Assembly (NCBI GenBank): GCA_938009335.1
Contig: CALLHT010000187.1
Span: 1-7,192 of the forward strand
Direction of reading: 5' to 3'
DNA length: 7,192 bases
Source: an uncultured Rhizobiaceae group bacterium
Lineage (GTDB): Bacteria; Pseudomonadota; Alphaproteobacteria; Rhizobiales; Rhizobiaceae
Shown here: positions 5,978 to 7,192 of the stretch, one piece after another
How the letters are laid out: every line of letters starts with the position of its first letter
Numbering within the stretch: the stretch's first letter is position 1
Notes under the pieces: model-generated
The model's database searches: none
What the model saw: only the letters and a program-made list of their open reading frames with translations
What the model was told of the DNA's origin: nothing
Translations under genes and position numbers: made by a program

Positions 5978-6004
5978 AAGTTCAACACTTTAAATGGACT
6001 TGTC

Positions 6005-6910
6005 ATGACCGAAAAAGATGCATCGAAAGGCCTCGCAGAGGCAGAAATTCTATCTCAAGCCCTACCCTATATGCAGCGTTACGCAGGGCGCACCGTCGTT
6101 GTTAAGTATGGCGGCAACGCGATGGGCGACGAAGCACTCGGCAAGGCTTTTTGTCGGGATATCGCATTGCTTAAACAATCCGGGGTCCATCCGGTGGTGG
6201 TGCATGGCGGTGGTCCGCAAATTGGTGAGATGCTGGAACGCCTCAACATTGAGTCCGAGTTTAAAGACGGTCTTCGGGTCACGGACGCTCAAACTGTAGA
6301 AGTCGTGGAGATGGTGTTGGCCGGTTCCATCAACAAACAAATCGTTGCTTCGATCAACGCAGAAGGTGCCCGCGCCATCGGCCTTTGCGGGAAAGATGGC
6401 GGCATGGTGTTGGTCGAGAAGGCACGCAAAACCAAGATCGACGAAAACTCAAACATCGAGCGGATTATTGATCTTGGCTTTGTCGGAGAACCGAAGGAAG
6501 TTGATTCAACTGTCCTTGATCTGGTTATCGAAGCTGGCCTTATTCCGGTTGTTGCACCAGTTTGTTTCGGCAAAGACGGCAAAACCTACAACGTGAACGC
6601 AGATACGTTTGCCGGAGCCTTGGCTCGCGCGCTGGATGCAAAACGGCTCCTTTTCCTGACGGATGTTGAAGGTGTGCTTGATAACGACAAGAACCTGATC
6701 AAGGAATTGTCTGAACAGGAAGCTCGTGATCTGATCCTGGACGGTACCATCAATGGCGGCATGATCCCAAAAGTGGAAACCTGCATAGAAGCCCTTGGGG
6801 ATGATATTGAGGGTGTTGAAGGTGTTGTCATTGTCAACGGTAAGAAGCCCCATGCTGTTCTTCTGGAACTCTTTACCGAACACGGTGCCGGAACACTGAT
6901 CACGCTTTAG
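6005..6910 (+). CDS. argB: Acetylglutamate kinase (N-acetyl-L-glutamate 5-phosphotransferase)
   Basis: ArgB phosphorylates N-acetyl-L-glutamate with ATP, the second step of arginine synthesis, in the cytoplasm. The 301-residue protein is full length and belongs to the amino acid kinase fold. Landmarks are VVVKYGGNAM at 31-40 with catalytic K34, VVHGGGPQI at 65-73 (glycine-rich substrate loop), GLRVTD at 89-94 with substrate-binding R91, YNVNADTFAGALA at 195-207 with catalytic D200, FLTDVEGV at 217-224 and GGMIPKVE at 251-258 with K256. The extra N-terminal helix at about 10-27 (ending LPYMQRYAGRT) and the C-terminal HGAGTLI (293-299) mark the hexameric, arginine-inhibited type, so feedback control by arginine is expected from family knowledge. 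The ATG is preceded only by a weak GGAC. In related genomes argB directly follows engB; here three genes intervene. It converges on the next gene with only 6 bases between the stops. Confidence 0.97.
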   Translation: MTEKDASKGLAEAEILSQALPYMQRYAGRTVVVKYGGNAMGDEALGKAFCRDIALLKQSGVHPVVVHGGGPQIGEMLERLNIESEFKDGLRVTDAQTVEVVEMVLAGSINKQIVASINAEGARAIGLCGKDGGMVLVEKARKTKIDENSNIERIIDLGFVGEPKEVDSTVLDLVIEAGLIPVVAPVCFGKDGKTYNVNADTFAGALARALDAKRLLFLTDVEGVLDNDKNLIKELSEQEARDLILDGTINGGMIPKVETCIEALGDDIEGVEGVVIVNGKKPHAVLLELFTEHGAGTLITL

Positions 6911-6916
6911 CCTGCG

Positions 6917-7192
6917 CTATCCAACCAAAAACAAAAGCATGATCCCGGCCGTAATCAACATGCAGCCGATGATCTCAGGCGTGTTGATTTTTTCTTTGAA
7001 GAAGAAAATCGATGATGCAAACGTAAACAGCATCTCCACCTGTGCAACCAACTTCACCAAAGCTGCCTGTTGTAGCGTGAATGCAGTGAACCAACCGAAG
7101 GATGCGGTCGCACCGACAAAGCCAACCAGCAGTGCCGGGCGCCAGGCTTTGAAAATATTAGCCAACTGTTCGCGTTCTTTGATGACGATCCA
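6917..7192 (-). CDS. EamA/DMT-superfamily transporter, C-terminal part (5' end outside window)
   Basis: Only the last 91 residues are visible; the frame is open to the right edge, so the true start lies outside and internal start codons should be ignored. Three hydrophobic helices lie at about 18-40, 44-65 and 72-91 of the visible part, with AQVEMLFTFASSIFFFKEKI at 50-69 followed by IIGCMLITAGIMLLFL. This is the typical end of an EamA (drug/metabolite transporter) domain: a penultimate helix, a short basic/acidic loop with K-E-K, then a glycine-containing last helix. Such proteins are inner-membrane exporters or permeases for metabolites; the substrate cannot be inferred. The TAG stop (6919-6917) faces the argB stop. 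Confidence 0.8.
   Translation of the reverse strand, partial: WIVIKEREQLANIFKAWRPALLVGFVGATASFGWFTAFTLQQAALVKLVAQVEMLFTFASSIFFFKEKINTPEIIGCMLITAGIMLLFLVG

Noticed and set aside
6506..6903. Two overlapping minus-strand open frames inside argB
   Set aside because: They are antisense to the fully conserved argB, with no start signals or recognisable domains.

Overview
The window looks like chromosomal DNA of an alphaproteobacterium, most likely of the order Hyphomicrobiales (Rhizobiales). The reasons are the gene order rpmH-rnpA-yidC-engB followed by argB, which I recall as typical of Brucella/Rhizobium-type genomes, an alphaproteobacterial L34 sequence, a long YidC with a periplasmic domain and no yidD between rnpA and yidC, and a CTTGAC-N17-CTATAA promoter. 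Base composition is only moderate, which would suit a marine lineage more than a classical high-GC Rhizobium. That last point and the order assignment are inference.

Layout. Positions 1-752 (minus strand) carry most of a TVP38/TMEM64 (VTT-domain) membrane protein that runs off the left edge. Positions 753-1083 are an intergenic region between divergent genes, holding a 12-bp palindrome, a strong forward promoter and a leader of about 150 nt. Forward genes rpmH (L34), rnpA (RNase P protein), yidC (membrane insertase) and engB (ribosome-assembly GTPase) then follow closely (1084-4144), with yidC and engB overlapping by one base. A compact three-gene cassette comes next: a TetR-type regulator with its own promoter and near-perfect operator palindrome, a four-helix membrane protein of unknown function overlapping it by 4 bases, and a DUF4336-like protein with a degenerate metallo-beta-lactamase-type metal site starting 2 bases after that. 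argB (N-acetylglutamate kinase, arginine-sensitive type) lies at 6005-6910. A convergent EamA/DMT-type transporter (minus strand) runs off the right edge.

How it works together. rpmH-rnpA-yidC-engB is a housekeeping block linking ribosome assembly, tRNA 5' processing and membrane protein insertion, probably read from one promoter at about 895-923. The TetR cassette appears to be an accessory, self-regulated insertion between engB and argB. It is the only part of the window that is not routine. Nothing here proves a new system, but the regulator / membrane protein / degenerate hydrolase trio is a coherent uncharacterised unit. I saw no rRNA, tRNA, CRISPR array, insertion sequence or convincing intrinsic terminator.
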